NCBI RefSeq assembly: GCF_018687715.1
Contig: NC_056757.1
Location: 28,873,501-28,937,500 of the forward strand
Source of the DNA: Carya illinoinensis
Lineage: Eukaryota > Streptophyta > Magnoliopsida > Fagales > Juglandaceae
Direction: 5' to 3'
Length of the DNA stretch: 64,000 bases
The notes under the pieces: generated by a model
Seen by the model: only the letters and a program-made list of their open reading frames with translations
Databases searched by the model: none
Told to the model about the DNA's origin: nothing
Made by a program: the position numbers and the translations under genes
Part shown: positions 1-11,463 of the stretch, one piece after another
Position numbering within the stretch: position 1 is the stretch's first letter
Layout of the letters: every line of letters starts with the position of its first letter

Positions 1-399
1 TTGGAAATATGAGGCTTAGGTCATGTTAAGGAACCAAAAGTTTCTCAAAATTTTCTTAATCTTAATCCAAACATATTTACACCAAGAAAATCTCAATCAT
101 CAAAGCATCTCACCTCAGTTTCCATAAAAAAATATTTTTGATCAACAGTTTCCATGACAAGATAAAATTAAAAACGTCCCAAAACTCAAAAACAGCCTCT
201 CAAGAAAATTTTCTTCCATTTCATATTTTTAATGAGCCCCACTGCAACTTCTAACTTCAATAAAAACATCTCCTAAAACTCTCAATTGAAACTTATTCTT
301 AATGGGTCCCACCACTTTTACAAACCCGATAAAACCTATCCTAATAATTTTTAATAGGTTCCACTCGAACATTGTCTTATTCTTTATACCTTAGAATCC
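1..399. other. AT-rich stretch, no gene seen
   Basis: AT-rich DNA with loosely repeated phrases (for example 'gtcccacc' and 'aaaactctcaa' variants). No open frame has recognisable protein similarity. It may be a decayed repeat, but no ends are visible. Confidence 0.4.
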
Positions 400-890
400 T
401 TAAAGGAATATTAGGATGTAAGGTTTTCTTGAAGATGGAAAGGATGAAAAGCTGGAGGAAACTCCACCTACCCAAAGGAGGAAGACTGACTTTGTTTAAG
501 AGTACATTATCTAGCTCGTCAAGTTATTTTCTCCCTCTTCCCTTTGCCAGTTGGAATGGCTAATAATGTGGAAAAATAAAAAGATTTTCTCGGAATGGTT
601 TAGGATATGAATTTCAAACATCACCTTGTTAATTGGAAGACAGTGTAAGCTCCTATTAAGAATTGAGTGTGGCAGTTTGGGTGTCAAAATTCCATTGACA
701 TTCAATCATGTTTTGCAAGAAAAATAGCTACTGTGTTGTGGAAGATGGATCATTTTTACAAGAGCGATAAATTGAAATTTAAAAATAAAAAACAGACAGC
801 AAGAGGAAGGTGGTGCTCGGATGAAGTCTGGATTCCTACAAAGTTAGTTTATGCATATCAAAGGAGGTTTCGGGTGAAATTTCCAAATTG
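400..890 (+). pseudogene. LINE (L1-type) reverse transcriptase C-terminal fragment
   Basis: Reading the plus strand gives a decayed piece of the region just after the LINE reverse transcriptase palm. Around 443-535 there is the 'SW+KL-LxKGGRLTLxKSTLSS' signature typical of plant L1 elements. After stops, 'HLVNWKTV-APIKN' follows at about 625-665, and then 'ARGRWCSDEV' at about 800-830. At least two stop codons and frame changes interrupt it. No ORF1, endonuclease or RNase H part is nearby, so it is a truncated scrap. Family assignment is from remembered L1 sequence patterns; element ends are not visible. Confidence 0.7.
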
Positions 891-2589
891 ATTGGGCTCG
901 ATGTAGTAGACAACACTTGAGGTTAGTTTGGGCATGAAAAAGTAGGATGTAGGAAAATTATAACCTATAAACTAATGGTTTCCATACCATAGAGGAACAC
1001 GAGCAAAAAAAATATCAAGAGCAAGCAATGATCACAATTATCAAGAATACATACAGTTCCTTTCATTAAGCAACTCATCACATAAAATTTGATCAAGCAT
1101 AAGCATCTTTACTTCTGAGCCATCTCAAGCCATAAGGATAACTCTTGGTTTTATCACTCCATTCTCACTGATTCCCATCAAATAATTAATTTTTTTCATA
1201 AAAGAACAGGGGTAGAGACCTTTATTCGGCAATAAAGTCATAAAAATTTACCATGCTTACGTACAGAAAACAGAAATAGTGAATTCAGGTAAGCATGATG
1301 GTGAAAGTTTACACTTGTTCAATTAACGCTCAGTTTTACACATGATTCCAGATGCCCCTTCTTATTTTTTTCCCCCAGAAACTAGTTCATCGCCCTATAG
1401 TTTCTTTTCAAAATCCGGCCTCATAATACACCTTTTCTAATAAGTAAGAATAAATTTTTATTGAATTAAGAAAATAAGCGTAGCCTGAGAATGGATGCAA
1501 GAAACTTATGAAAGGTAACCCTCATAAAACACTTACAGGAAATATATTCGGTTGGAACCAAATAATTCAGATAGCTACACAAAAGGACAGCTTCATCAAC
1601 ACGAACCAAATCTTTTGGCCTCGAAAATATATCTCAACCATAAAACATAAAAACAACATTGGAATTCAAACACCCACACGAGAACTAAGGAAAAACTAGA
1701 AGCCTAACCGCAAGCTTGGAGTTAAATTCAAAGCGCGCATCTTCATAATCATCCAGATTTTTTTATAAAAATTATCCCAATTTTCCAAAGGAAAACAAAA
1801 AACAAAAAAAGCAAGTACATAAGTAGAAGTGAGAATTCGAACATCGGACATCGAATACAGATTTCTTGGATCAATCGCACAGTAACAACCAGAAACGAAG
1901 CTTACCTTTCTCAAGGAGAAGCCTGAAACTCCTCGCATTCGAAAGAGACCAAAATCAGAGAAGGAGAGCGGGGCGTGTGCGTAAATTGAGGGTTACAAAA
2001 ATCGAAAATTTGGTAAGAAAAGAGAAACCCTAATTCGAACATAACTATGACCCCAATAAACACGAATGAACGATGTTATACGATTGGAAGATACTCGGGT
2101 GTTGTGGGCAGTCCGCTTTACATTTTGGGGAAGTATCGCGTGACGCCGACTGTGACAACCAGCCTCACGGACGTATGAGACGGGGATTTGTTTGTTGACT
2201 ACCGACATTTGGGCTCCAAAGGTTTATTATGTAAAATTTCTGGATATAAGGGTGAAATTGGGAGAATAAATTTTGAAAAATTCTATTTCCAAGTAATTGT
2301 ACAGAGCACAAGTAAATATTTATATTTTATAATTTGATTTGTAAGATAAATTTTAAAATTTAGATCTTATAAATCGAATTCATATTAAAATTTATTCTTT
2401 TTCTTTTGTGCAATTTTCATCATTTTTTTTCATTTTTTATTTTTTATTACACAATTCTTATTCATATGTAAAAAAAACATTGGAAATGTATTAAGTCACT
2501 CTTGTCATCCTAAGTTGTGCTTTCTTAACTTATGGAAGATTTCATAAATGCTTGAGGCAAACAAATTGTTTGATTTGGTATGGAAGGCT
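891..2589. other. intergenic, no supported gene
   Basis: Non-coding by inspection. On the minus strand an ATG at 1938 is followed after 33 nt by a good GTAAGC donor, which could be a short first exon, but no downstream exon with recognisable similarity was found. 2290-2480 is AT-rich. Confidence 0.4.
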
Positions 2590-2600
2590 AAGAAGTTCCC

Positions 2601-3437
2601 ATGAAGATTGCAATAGGCAATGAGGATGAAACATTTACTAAGAAGAGATTAGACAGGAGTGTGGCTAACTTAAAGTGGTTAGAACTATTTGGAAATGGGG
2701 AGATAAAAGTCTTAATTTCCAGATGTGCTGATCATAACCAACTACTTTTAACAATGACTAAAGAAAGTGTGGCAAAGAGAAAAAAGAAGAGTACTTTCAA
2801 ATACTAAGTTAAATGGGCGTTGGAAGATGATAGAATGAAACCTAGGAAAGAAATATTGTTAGACATAATCCTTCCAAAATAGTGCAAAACAAACTTCATG
2901 GGTGTAGGGGACTTCATCCAATTGGAATCTGCAGAAAGTAAGATCAAATGAAAGGGATGTTGGTGTGGTTACCAAAGCATTCAAGCAAGAACAATTGAAT
3001 GAGCACCCCCACAATGTCGTGCCACCATCAAAGCCTTATAAGATCAAGCCGGTATCCTTCTTGAGCAAGAAAATATCAAATGGAAACAAAGAGCTAAAAT
3101 GAATTGGTATCGGCTAGGTGATAAAACTACAAAGTATTTTCTTGCTTGTGCAAGTCAAAGAAGAAAAAAGAATCAGATATAGCAAGTTAAAGATCTACAA
3201 GGAAGAACAATGATTGAGCAGGGAGGGATTGTAGCAACTTTTAATCAGTACTTCCATAATATAATCAACTCATCAAACCCATCTTGAAAAATGATAGCAA
3301 ATTGCCTTACCCCTGTAGAGCAGAAAATAACCAATGAAATGAATATGGATCTGCAATAGGAATTCACAACTAAAGAGATGGAAGCAGCATTACAGTAGAT
3401 GGTACAACTAAAGTCACTAGGTCCTGATAGATTTGGA
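2601..3437 (+). pseudogene. LINE-A ORF2, left part (endonuclease end and linker)
   Basis: Encodes the last part of an APE-type endonuclease (a 'SRCADHN' motif carrying the catalytic His of the SDH box, with the first position altered) and the conserved stretch between endonuclease and reverse transcriptase ('RAKMNWYRLGDKTTKYF', 'CASQRRKK'). In-frame stops appear after 'KNQI', after 'INSSNPS', after 'NMDLQ' and within 'AALQ-MVQLKSLGPDRFG'. The frame breaks off at 'GPDRFG', exactly where the 2.9-kb element is inserted, and resumes at 10517 with 'ACFYQTY'. Non-functional. Confidence 0.8.
3432..3437. repeat. target-site duplication TTTGGA, left copy
   Basis: TTTGGA here and at 10517-10522 flank the 2.9-kb element. 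Removing the element plus one copy joins 'GPDRFG' to 'ACFYQ' in LINE-A. A short direct duplication (GGAATGTAACAC twice, 3435-3458) blurs the exact left end. Confidence 0.65.
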
Positions 3438-5682
3438 ATGTAACACGGAATGTAACACCCAGTCCCATGACTTGGCCCGACCCACGAAGATACCAGCCTC
3501 TTGAGAAAACAGCGTCATTGGATGAGTAAAATTTTTCCCCCCTTTGGCTTTCAGTTTCTCTCATCCCCGTCACTTTCTTTTTCCCACTTCTCACTATGCA
3601 CATTCCTTCCAATCACCCTCACCGCACAACGGTTTCCTTTCCCTTTTATTTTCCTTAACAATTTTCCTTTCTGTTACCCATGTCCTTATTTCTCTAAACA
3701 ACTGCTCTCCCTAATCATTTTATCTCTATCCCTCTCGTGTGTTGAAGGCTAGCATAGTTGATGCACAATGATCTCCACCACCAGGCCTTCCACGTTCAAG
3801 TAAGCCATCGTAGAAACATTACCCAAGCATCATGTCGTTGTCCTGCACCCCACCGCATCATGCCAAACATGTTGCTAGCCACCGAATGCATCAAGATGCT
3901 ACCGTGATATAGCCCCATGTTGCTGCCATCCACACCAAAGCCCACTCCTAGCCGTCGTACTCCTCACACTAACAACCCTCAGTCTTCGTTGTACCAAGCC
4001 ACAAGCCGTATTCCCCAACCCACGAGAAGCTCACAGCATTGCATGCTTCTCCAAGTCCAGCAACCAAACCGAGAACCATCACATAGTAAACCGGCCACAC
4101 GTGCACCACGAGCCAGTTGATGCCGATGTGCAACCCGGCAGAGAGACCAAGAGCTCAATTGAGCATCGTTTCCCCGCCAACTACAAAACCCTACACCATG
4201 GAGCACCAGCCACATTGTCTCCTCACTGGAAGAACAAGGCCTTAGGCTCCTCCATGCTAAACCAAGCCAGGCCAGTGTGAACAAAACAAAAACACCCATG
4301 TTTTAGACAACCCAAAACAAAGCAACAAGCATGTACCACGGATAACCACCACCACCATGCACCTAGTTCAGCACAAGTCCAATGGCACCTCTACTCTCTT
4401 CCACTGTTTCTGTCGCCCATGGTGTCTTCTCCATCTTGAAGCTTCGACCTCAGCTCAGCCACCCACTACCATTTTTCTTTCTCCTCTTAGTAAGCTCTAC
4501 CACCCAACACTTATTTTCCCTTCCATGTTTTCCAGCCTTAGGTGCAAACCGTTACCCCTAGTGTTTAGAATAAGGGTAGATTTTTTTAAGTTCAAATACC
4601 TTGTTGCCCTTGGTATGTAAACCATGAGAAAGGATTCTAGACTTGTGCTAGGCTTGGTTCCGTGTGAGTTGGTATAAACATGCATTTTTTTTATTTTTTA
4701 AGTTGGGCTAGGTTTTAGTGTAATTAGAAAACTATTATAGTATTTTAAGTTGAGCTAGGTTGAAAATAGATTTTAAGTGTGAATATCATAAATAGGCGAT
4801 GTTCAAAAAATTAAAGTTGGACACATGAACACTAGATTTACGACTTTAATGTCAATATTATGGAGTTAATATGATTTTAGGAATTACTCATGAAATTATT
4901 TGGAGAAATTAAATGAAAATCAAAGTATTTTTGGAATGGACGATATTTTAGGATTCCGTTGACTTTTTTTAGACATTAAGAAAATATAGATTTTTTTTAT
5001 ATCTTAAGTTTTAATTACGAAGTATGTGCTCTATTGAAAATTTACACAAGTTATATGATTATTTATAGGTGACGATTGAAACCCATTGGCACTATGTGAG
5101 AAAATTCAGAGAAGTTAAAAGTTCAGGTAAAGCGAGTTTTATATACTAGACTTTGTATAAAAAGAAAATGAAATGTGGTTGATTTTATAAATAAATAAAA
5201 AATGCATGTTATGTTTTAAAAAGAAATGTGAAAACAACCGTAGTTATATGTTCTTCATTACTCATGAAATCGATATAAAAGAAAAAGTATTTTCTGACAT
5301 GACTAGTATAGACATAAGTAATATTTTGGTATGCTATTTTTGAATTGTGCAAAAGAGCGAATATAAAATCTGGAATTTTTGTACAATTTATATGAAGATG
5401 CTCTAAATTTTTTTTGATTATGTGAAAATAATATGAATCTATTCAGTACTCTGTTTTGATATGATGCGGCATTTGAAAAACATTTGGCTTGACATTTTAA
5501 TTCTGATACGATAATTCTGATTTTATTATATGGTTGGTACCAACATCTCTAATATGAGTGCACCCACTTTGAAAAGAAATTGGTTTTTCTACATGTTCTT
5601 TTTTGTGTGCACTCTTGGGGCTCCTAGAATGAACAAGGGATAGATTCACATTCTGATACTGTCTAATTTGGCCATCGAGGAT

Positions 5683-5690
5683 AGCAAAAC
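5683..5690. repeat. hAT target-site duplication AGCAAAAC, left copy
   Basis: The same 8 bp (AGCAAAAC) occur at 9875-9882 immediately outside the other end. Eight base pairs is the hAT superfamily length. Confidence 0.92.
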
Positions 5691-5704
5691 TAGGAGTATC
5701 AAAT

Positions 5705-5935
5705 CGTGTCAACGGATCGTATTCATGTCGTGTCAAGGCATGTACATATAGTTAATGGGTCAACACGAACACGACACGTTAAGATAACGGGTCAACACGA
5801 CACAACATGATATGACCCGTTAACAAATATAAATTAAATTGACACAATACGGCACGATACGACACGATATGACCTGTTAACAAAAATAAATTAACACGAC
5901 ACGACCCGACCCATTTCAACCCGTTAGTGACATGT
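5705..5935. repeat. hAT left subterminal repeat zone
   Basis: Many copies in both orientations of GGGTCAACACGA, CACGACACG, ACGATACGACACGA and GACCCGTTAA. The matching cluster at the right end is 9705-9865. By analogy with other hAT elements these are likely transposase-binding sites; that role is inferred. Confidence 0.65.
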
Positions 5936-6186
5936 TTACTAATTGTAAGCTAACAACAAGTCTGGAATTAAAATCCAAATAATAAAAATACAAACATTAA
6001 AATCCTAATAATTAGTACCAATTACCAAATATGTTACACAAATATGATCCACAAATATCATCCACATTCCACACACTTTGTAATAATATTAAAATTACAT
6101 CCCAAATATAATAAACAAAACACACGTTCTAAACATATTAACGATACAATCTCAAATATGAACACGAATAAACACTAAAACAATTT

Positions 6187-8412
6187 GAAGAATGAAGTAG
6201 AGCATCCTCTTTTCCCTTGTTGATCTCCAACTCCATTACATTTTCAGTTAACTCGTCCAATTTAACTTCTTGTATTTCTATTAAAAAAAAGACATCAGTA
6301 ATTTTATATCAAATAATATTATTGTATTGAAAAATTACAATCATTTATTAAATAAACTAAAAATAATATTACCTTGTTCATCGCCATATAACCAATTTTT
6401 TGTGCAGACTAATGCTTCAACAATATCTGATTTTAGTGCACTCTTAAACTGATCAATGATACGTTCACCAACACTAAAAGTAGATTCAGAAGCAACTGTA
6501 GAAACTAGAATACTCAAAATATCACGAGCCACACAAACAAGACCAGGATAACGAAATTTATTCCCTTTCCAAAAGGAAAAAATGTCAATCTTTGCATTTC
6601 TATCTACCCTAGGTTCATCCAAGTAAAGATCCAATTGACTTTTGTGCAAATGGGCACTAGGATCATCATGTCTAAATGAGTCAAATTCATGTACATAAAA
6701 AGTAAATAAAAATGTTTCTTAATGATATGTGATAATATGATATGAAACAACAATATAATATAGATCATTAAACAAAAAATATTATTTGATATTACCTGAA
6801 ATACTTGTTTATTAACTGAGGACTCACTTTCCACTCCATTAATATTACTTTCAGAAGTCATGGTAGAACATGTGGGAACACTAGAAGAACTATATTTCAT
6901 GAAAAGATATGTCATTTTGGTCCCAACATTCATAAACTCAATAGAACAATCTCCATAAAGCTTTGTATAAGAGAAATCAACAAAATGAAACTTGTATCGA
7001 GGATCCAATATAACTGCTATAGCCAACAACACATTGAACTCAGACCAATATTTCTCAAACTTAGTAAGCATTTGACAAGACATTCTCTTCATGTAATCAT
7101 CTTCACCCTCATAGTGCCGCTTTAATGTAAAATAAATCAAAAACACTGCTGGAAAGTAGAGATTGGCTGTAGGGTATTTTGTCCCATAAAAGTCACAAGT
7201 GGCTTCATAAAAAACACTCAATAAACCTTTAATTTTCTCTACTTTTTCCCACTCATCATTTGATGGACAATACTTAAAATTGGAATCGGTCAACTTCAAA
7301 TGGCTAAAGGCATGACGATAGAAAATAACACTCTCAAGCATAAGATAAGTAGAATTCCATCTAGTGGGAACATCCTGTCTCAACCCTTTCTTACTATCCA
7401 AAGACATTTGATTTGTTGAATCTAAAAATTTTACTTTCCTTGTTTGTGATCCTTTCACATACTTGATACTTTCACGAATTTTTTGGATAGCATGATCAAT
7501 CTCTTTTAACCCATCTTACACTACCAAATTAAGAATATGAGCATAACAACGAAGATGAAAGAACTCACCATCACAAACAAGAGCTTTCTTAATATTCAAC
7601 TGAGTTCTTAACAATTCTACTGAAACATCATTAGAAGAAGCATTGTCTAAAGTCAATGCAAAAATCTTGTGTTGAATTCCCCACTCATATAGCGAGTTAT
7701 AAATTTTTTCAGATAAAGAGATGCTATTATGTGGTGGTGGCATGAAAGAAAAGTTCAAAACCCTTTTTTGTAAGACCCATTTCTTATCCAAAAAATGTGC
7801 TGTAATACACATATAACCATCAGTGGTTATAGAAGTCCACAAGTCAGATGTCAAACTAATTCTACCAGGAGAATCATTTAAAAGATATTTAATTCTTCTT
7901 TTTTCTCGATGATATATCTTAACCAAATCAGCATTGGCAGTATTCCTAGAAATAGTTGGAATATCTGGACGCAAATATTGTAATAAAGATCTCACCCCCG
8001 AATATTCAACAAATCTAAAAGGCAGTTCATGCTTCACAATAGCGGCTACCAACAATTCTCTATATTCATTAGTATCAAATTTAAGATTACCTACTGAAAC
8101 ATATCCGGATCCACTATTTTGTACCAACAAACACTGACCAATATCTCATGAACTTCTCCTAGGGCATGTGTCAATGTGACGCTTCATATTTCTGGTTCCA
8201 TATTTGCTTGCAGCCATGTAAGTAACTCCACACAACTTGCACCTAACTCGTGGCTTGCCATCATTTTTTTCAGACTCAGGAACCATTTCAAAAAAACTCC
8301 ACACGTTTAACCGCTTCCTTCGTTTTCCTTTAGCCTCCTCATTTTGAAAACTTTCTGAATCCAATGGGTCTAAATCAACAAAATCTTCATTTTGTTCTTC
8401 TACCTCACTCAT
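6187..8412 (-). pseudogene. hAT transposase (BED zinc finger / RICESLEEPER-like), inactivated
   Basis: Reads on the minus strand from an ATG at 8412. The BED-type zinc finger spans about residues 35-85 ('CKLCGVTYMAASKY' then 'RHIDTC'). The RNase H-like catalytic core begins in the 8130-7516 block ('SLTSDLWTSITTDGYMCIT'), and the C-terminal hAT dimerisation region is at 6649-6341 ('STVASESTFSVGERIID'). A likely intron begins at about 6796 (CAG|GTAATA) and ends near 6676; a second short intron seems to follow 'NWLYGDEQ' near 6372, with a last exon to about 6187. Two in-frame stops break it: TGA just after 'CPRRSS' (about 8147) and TAA after 'HILNLVV' (about 7516). Both look like C-to-T changes from CGA and CAA. 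No functional product expected. Confidence 0.85.
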
Positions 8413-9513
8413 CTGATAACAACAAACAACAAGAACAATTATTTAAATTATCGGCTAAAATGAAAGAAAGAAAAACATATAAAATTAATTGTACTTCATG
8501 TTTGTAATATCTTTCATTATAGTGTTTAGATTTAAATAACAAAAGTTGACAAATGAAGTTGGAGGTTAATGGAATCCAATTATACCACCCGTGAAAAGAG
8601 GACATAAAGTCCAAAGATAGTGCTTATCTATCTATAATTATCTTAAATAATCTTGAGTTGTTGGAGTTCACGCCCTCATATCCTTTTTCTATCTTTAACC
8701 TTTACCAAATCCACATATGTTTCTATGCTCTCCTACCACGCATGTAGGTTCCTTCCGTTGCAGGCTTCACCGCTTCCCAAGCCTTCAACGAACCAGAGGC
8801 ATAGACTCTACATTCCTTCGAGATTCAACCTCTAAGGGTAATACTCCCACTGTTGATGCTACTAAAAAAAAGAACACAGTCCAGGCCCAGTACTAATTCT
8901 TATAGCTAAGTGCAAGTTGCTGGTGCTGCAGCTCCTTTTTATTGCTTGTACAACTCGAGCCATCTACTATCTTCTTGGTTGTTTGCTTTTATAATTTTGA
9001 ATCCCCCTACTGTTTCTCTCTCTTTTTGCCCAGTATTTTCAAATGCAATGTATCTGCTGCTTTTTAAGCCTTAAAGGTACAAAGTATTGGAATTTTAATG
9101 TAAAGCAGTCTTGTGCCCAAGATAATTGAAATCTGATAGAAGCATGCAGCTCCGATCCAGATCGATTAGGATTGAAGACCCTCGAAAAAAAAAACTAGAG
9201 ATTTGAAAAACTAGAGAAAAAAAAAATCCCGAACTGAAAAATCTACCTTTGAAATTGGATGTGGCTGTGGGCTTGAGAAGTGGGTGTGGCACTGGCCACC
9301 GTGTGCCACTGGGTGTGGTCGTGGACCACTACTGCATGGGTTGAAGAAGAAGAGAAGGGCAGCGTGAGAAGAGGTCGAGGTTGTGCCGCTGCTGCTGCTG
9401 CGCTGTTGAAGACCAAGACACACCAGCAACAGCTTAAGAAGAAGAGAGACAGCTGGCAACAGCTTGAGAAGAGGAGAGACAGATTTTTTTGGGTTAAAAT
9501 CTGAAGGGAGTTT

Positions 9514-9535
9514 GGGGGGGGGGGGGGGGGGGGGG
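9514..9535 (+). repeat. 22-base G homopolymer
   Basis: An uninterrupted run of 22 G inside the right half of the hAT. It is followed by two diverged copies of a unit containing 'GGGAAATTGGAAT' (about 9536-9587 and 9606-9657). Confidence 0.9.
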
Positions 9536-9874
9536 CAGCGTGGGAAATGGGAAATTGGAATGATGGGATATTGTTTTTGGGTTAGGGACTTAGGGTTGGG
9601 GGGGGCGGCGTGGGAAATGAGAAATTGGAATGGTGGGATATTGTTTTTGGGTTAGGGTTTCTAATTTTTTGAATTTTAGTTTTAAGGATATAGATGTAAA
9701 TTTAATTTTTTTAACGGGTCTTAACGGGTTGACCCGCTAGTGACCCGTTAAGCAATCGTGTCTTAACGAGTCAACCCATTTTGACCCGAACCCATTAAGC
9801 CTAAACCCTAACCCTTTTTTATCGTGTCGTGTTCGTGTTGGGTTAACGGGTCGTGTCACATATTGCGACCCCTA

Positions 9875-9882
9875 AGCAAAAC
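9875..9882. repeat. hAT target-site duplication AGCAAAAC, right copy
   Basis: Exact repeat of 5683-5690 directly outside the right hAT terminus (ends ...CGACCCCTA). Confidence 0.92.
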
Positions 9883-10516
9883 CCTAACATGGAGGTTAAA
9901 TATGGTATATGATATGATATAGTGATATGATATAATACGATACGATACGATACGATATGAAATGATATGATAAAATGAAGATGTTCGATCATGTTATACC
10001 AAAAGATTTTTTATTATAAACAGTTTGAAATGTCGCTCTGATAATTTGATGAAACCTTTTTGAGATCTGCATATTGAAAAATGAAATGATTTGTTACTCT
10101 ATTCCGAAAAGGCTCATGTTTACATACTAGGATATGTGCTTTGTTTACTGAGTTGTTGATAACTCGCCCATTATCTCCACAATATTTTTAGTTTGGATGT
10201 TTTAGCTAATGCTCAAGACTAGAAAGCATGAATAAGGCTATGTAAGCATAGGGGATTAAGCATACAAGGATGTCATGTTTATTAGAGAATTTTATTCAAT
10301 ATATTTGTTCTGTTCTGATGACATGTTATGTTGAGATGGTAACATCTATATTAAGAATTTTTAGTATTCCTAGTTAATTATTTGAAGTAGTTGAGTTAAA
10401 ACAATGAGATCTATGTGTAATAGAGATATTGGAGATTTTATCTATATATACTATGATATATGATTTTAGTTGACGATTGGTAACTCTCTGACCTCATTCG
10501 AGACCGGGGTGTTACA

Positions 10517-11463
10517 TTTGGAGCTTGCTTTTATCAAACTTACTAGCACACAATGGGAGAAGAGGTATGCCAAGCTATCTTAAGCTTTCTAAATGGGAAA
10601 AACTTAGATGAATGTATTAATTTCACTTATATTGCTTTAATGTCAAAAGTGAATAATCCATTTGTTGTTAGTGATATTAGACCAATTAGCTTATATAATA
10701 TATTTTATAAGCTTGTATCAAAAGTGCTGGCAAACAGGTCGAAAAAAGTATTGCCCTCCATTATATCCAACGACTAAAGTGTATTTGTACCTAGGAGGCT
10801 CATCACTGACAATATGATGATTGCTTATGAATCTTTGCACACCATGAAGACTAGAAAGAAAGGCAAAGAAGGAAGCATTGAAATAAAATTGGATATGTCA
10901 AAAGCATACGACAGAATTGAGTGGAGATTCTTGGAAGCAATCAGGAAAAAGCTTGGATTTGGAAATAGGTGGATTTGACTTATCATGAAGTGTGTTACAT
11001 CAGAGACATACTCGATTCTCATTAATGGACAACCTGGGAAAACCATTAAGCCTACAAAAGGTATAAGGCAAAGGGGTCCTATATGTCCATATTTATTTAT
11101 TCTTTGTGCTGAAGGATTAAGTTTTTTAATTAAATCTTCTAAAAAAAAAAAAGGAAAGACAAAGGGGGTTGCAATTAGAAGAGGTGGAACTAGCATAAAC
11201 CATCTACCGTTTACAAATGATTATGTTATATTTGGAAGGGCAACAACTAGCGAATGGTCAAAGATACAAGGGGTTCTCAACAAGTATGAGATAGGATTAG
11301 GGCAGCTTTTGAACTTTTTAGCTCAAAATCTGCAATGAATGTTAGAGAACAAATTTTGCAAATGACAGGAATATTAGTTTGTGGTAGTTATGAAAAATAC
11401 TTAGGCTTACCGTCTATAGTAGGTAAATCAAAGTATTACACTTTTAGGTTATTAAAAGAGAAA
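10517..11463 (+). pseudogene. LINE-A ORF2, reverse transcriptase part
   Basis: Continues LINE-A after the 2.9-kb insertion. Visible RT blocks: 'YIALMSK' (usually YIALIPK), 'RPISLYNIFYKLVSKVLANR', 'LDMSKAYDRIEWRFLEA', 'SILINGQPGKTIKPTKGIRQ', 'PYLFILCAEGLS' and, in place of the FADD box, 'FTNDYVIF'. The altered catalytic Asp pair, the Arg replacing Gly-Asp in the 'RQGDP' box ('RQRGP') and several stops show it is dead. It is interrupted at 11463 by the foldback element and resumes at 12708. Confidence 0.85.
11455..11463. repeat. 9-bp target-site duplication AAAGAGAAA, left copy
   Basis: AAAGAGAAA occurs here and at 12708-12716 just outside the foldback element. A 9-bp duplication fits Mutator-like elements. 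Confidence 0.85.

Larger units (their letters stand above)
5691..9874 (-). mobile_element. hAT transposon, 4184 bp, with 8-bp TSD
   Basis: The left end TAGGAGTATCAAA pairs imperfectly with the right end, whose reverse complement is TAGGGGTCGCAATA. Perfect 8-bp duplications AGCAAAAC flank both ends. Subterminal zones at 5705-5935 and 9705-9865 are packed with variants of ACGGGTC/GACCCGTT and CACGACACG, the kind of clustered subterminal motif hAT transposases bind. A degenerate transposase gene lies on the minus strand. The right half holds a 22-base G run and a roughly 70-bp-period tandem duplication (9536-9657). It inserted into the 2.9-kb element. Confidence 0.92.
3438..10516 (+). mobile_element. 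2.9-kb TGTAACAC...GTGTTACA element (probable solo LTR), with a hAT nested inside
   Basis: Starts ATGTAACAC (repeated, then TGTAACACCC at 3451) and ends GGGGTGTTACA, giving the TG...CA ends and short inverted terminus of an LTR. Without the hAT (5691-9874) and its duplicated 8-bp site it is about 2.89 kb. It matches the element at 24566-27466 in inverted orientation. Examples: 5030-5130 against the reverse complement of about 25720-25850; 5420-5470 against 25390-25450; 10130-10260 against 24880-24990. No gag or pol frame, primer site or second LTR is visible inside. Remembered Del/Tekay-type gypsy LTRs have similar ends and lengths, so solo LTR is my preferred reading; a LARD-like non-coding element is the alternative. 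Confidence 0.7.

Noticed and set aside
1696..1938. A minus-strand ATG with a strong GTAAGC donor (MRGVSGFSLRK) as a possible first exon
   Set aside because: No further exon with recognisable similarity was found to the left, and the peptide is too short to judge.
3917..4299. Overlapping open frames, Pro/Ser/Thr-rich on plus and Trp/Leu-rich on minus
   Set aside because: They lie inside the 2.9-kb repeat in a GC-rich leader-like part, are not conserved as protein in the second copy, and show no domain.
9280..9655. Gly-rich open frames around the G run
   Set aside because: They are produced by the homopolymer and a tandem duplication inside the hAT.
9790..9815. Telomere-like CCTAAACCCTAACCC
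   Set aside because: Only two or three units and located in the hAT subterminal zone; coincidental.
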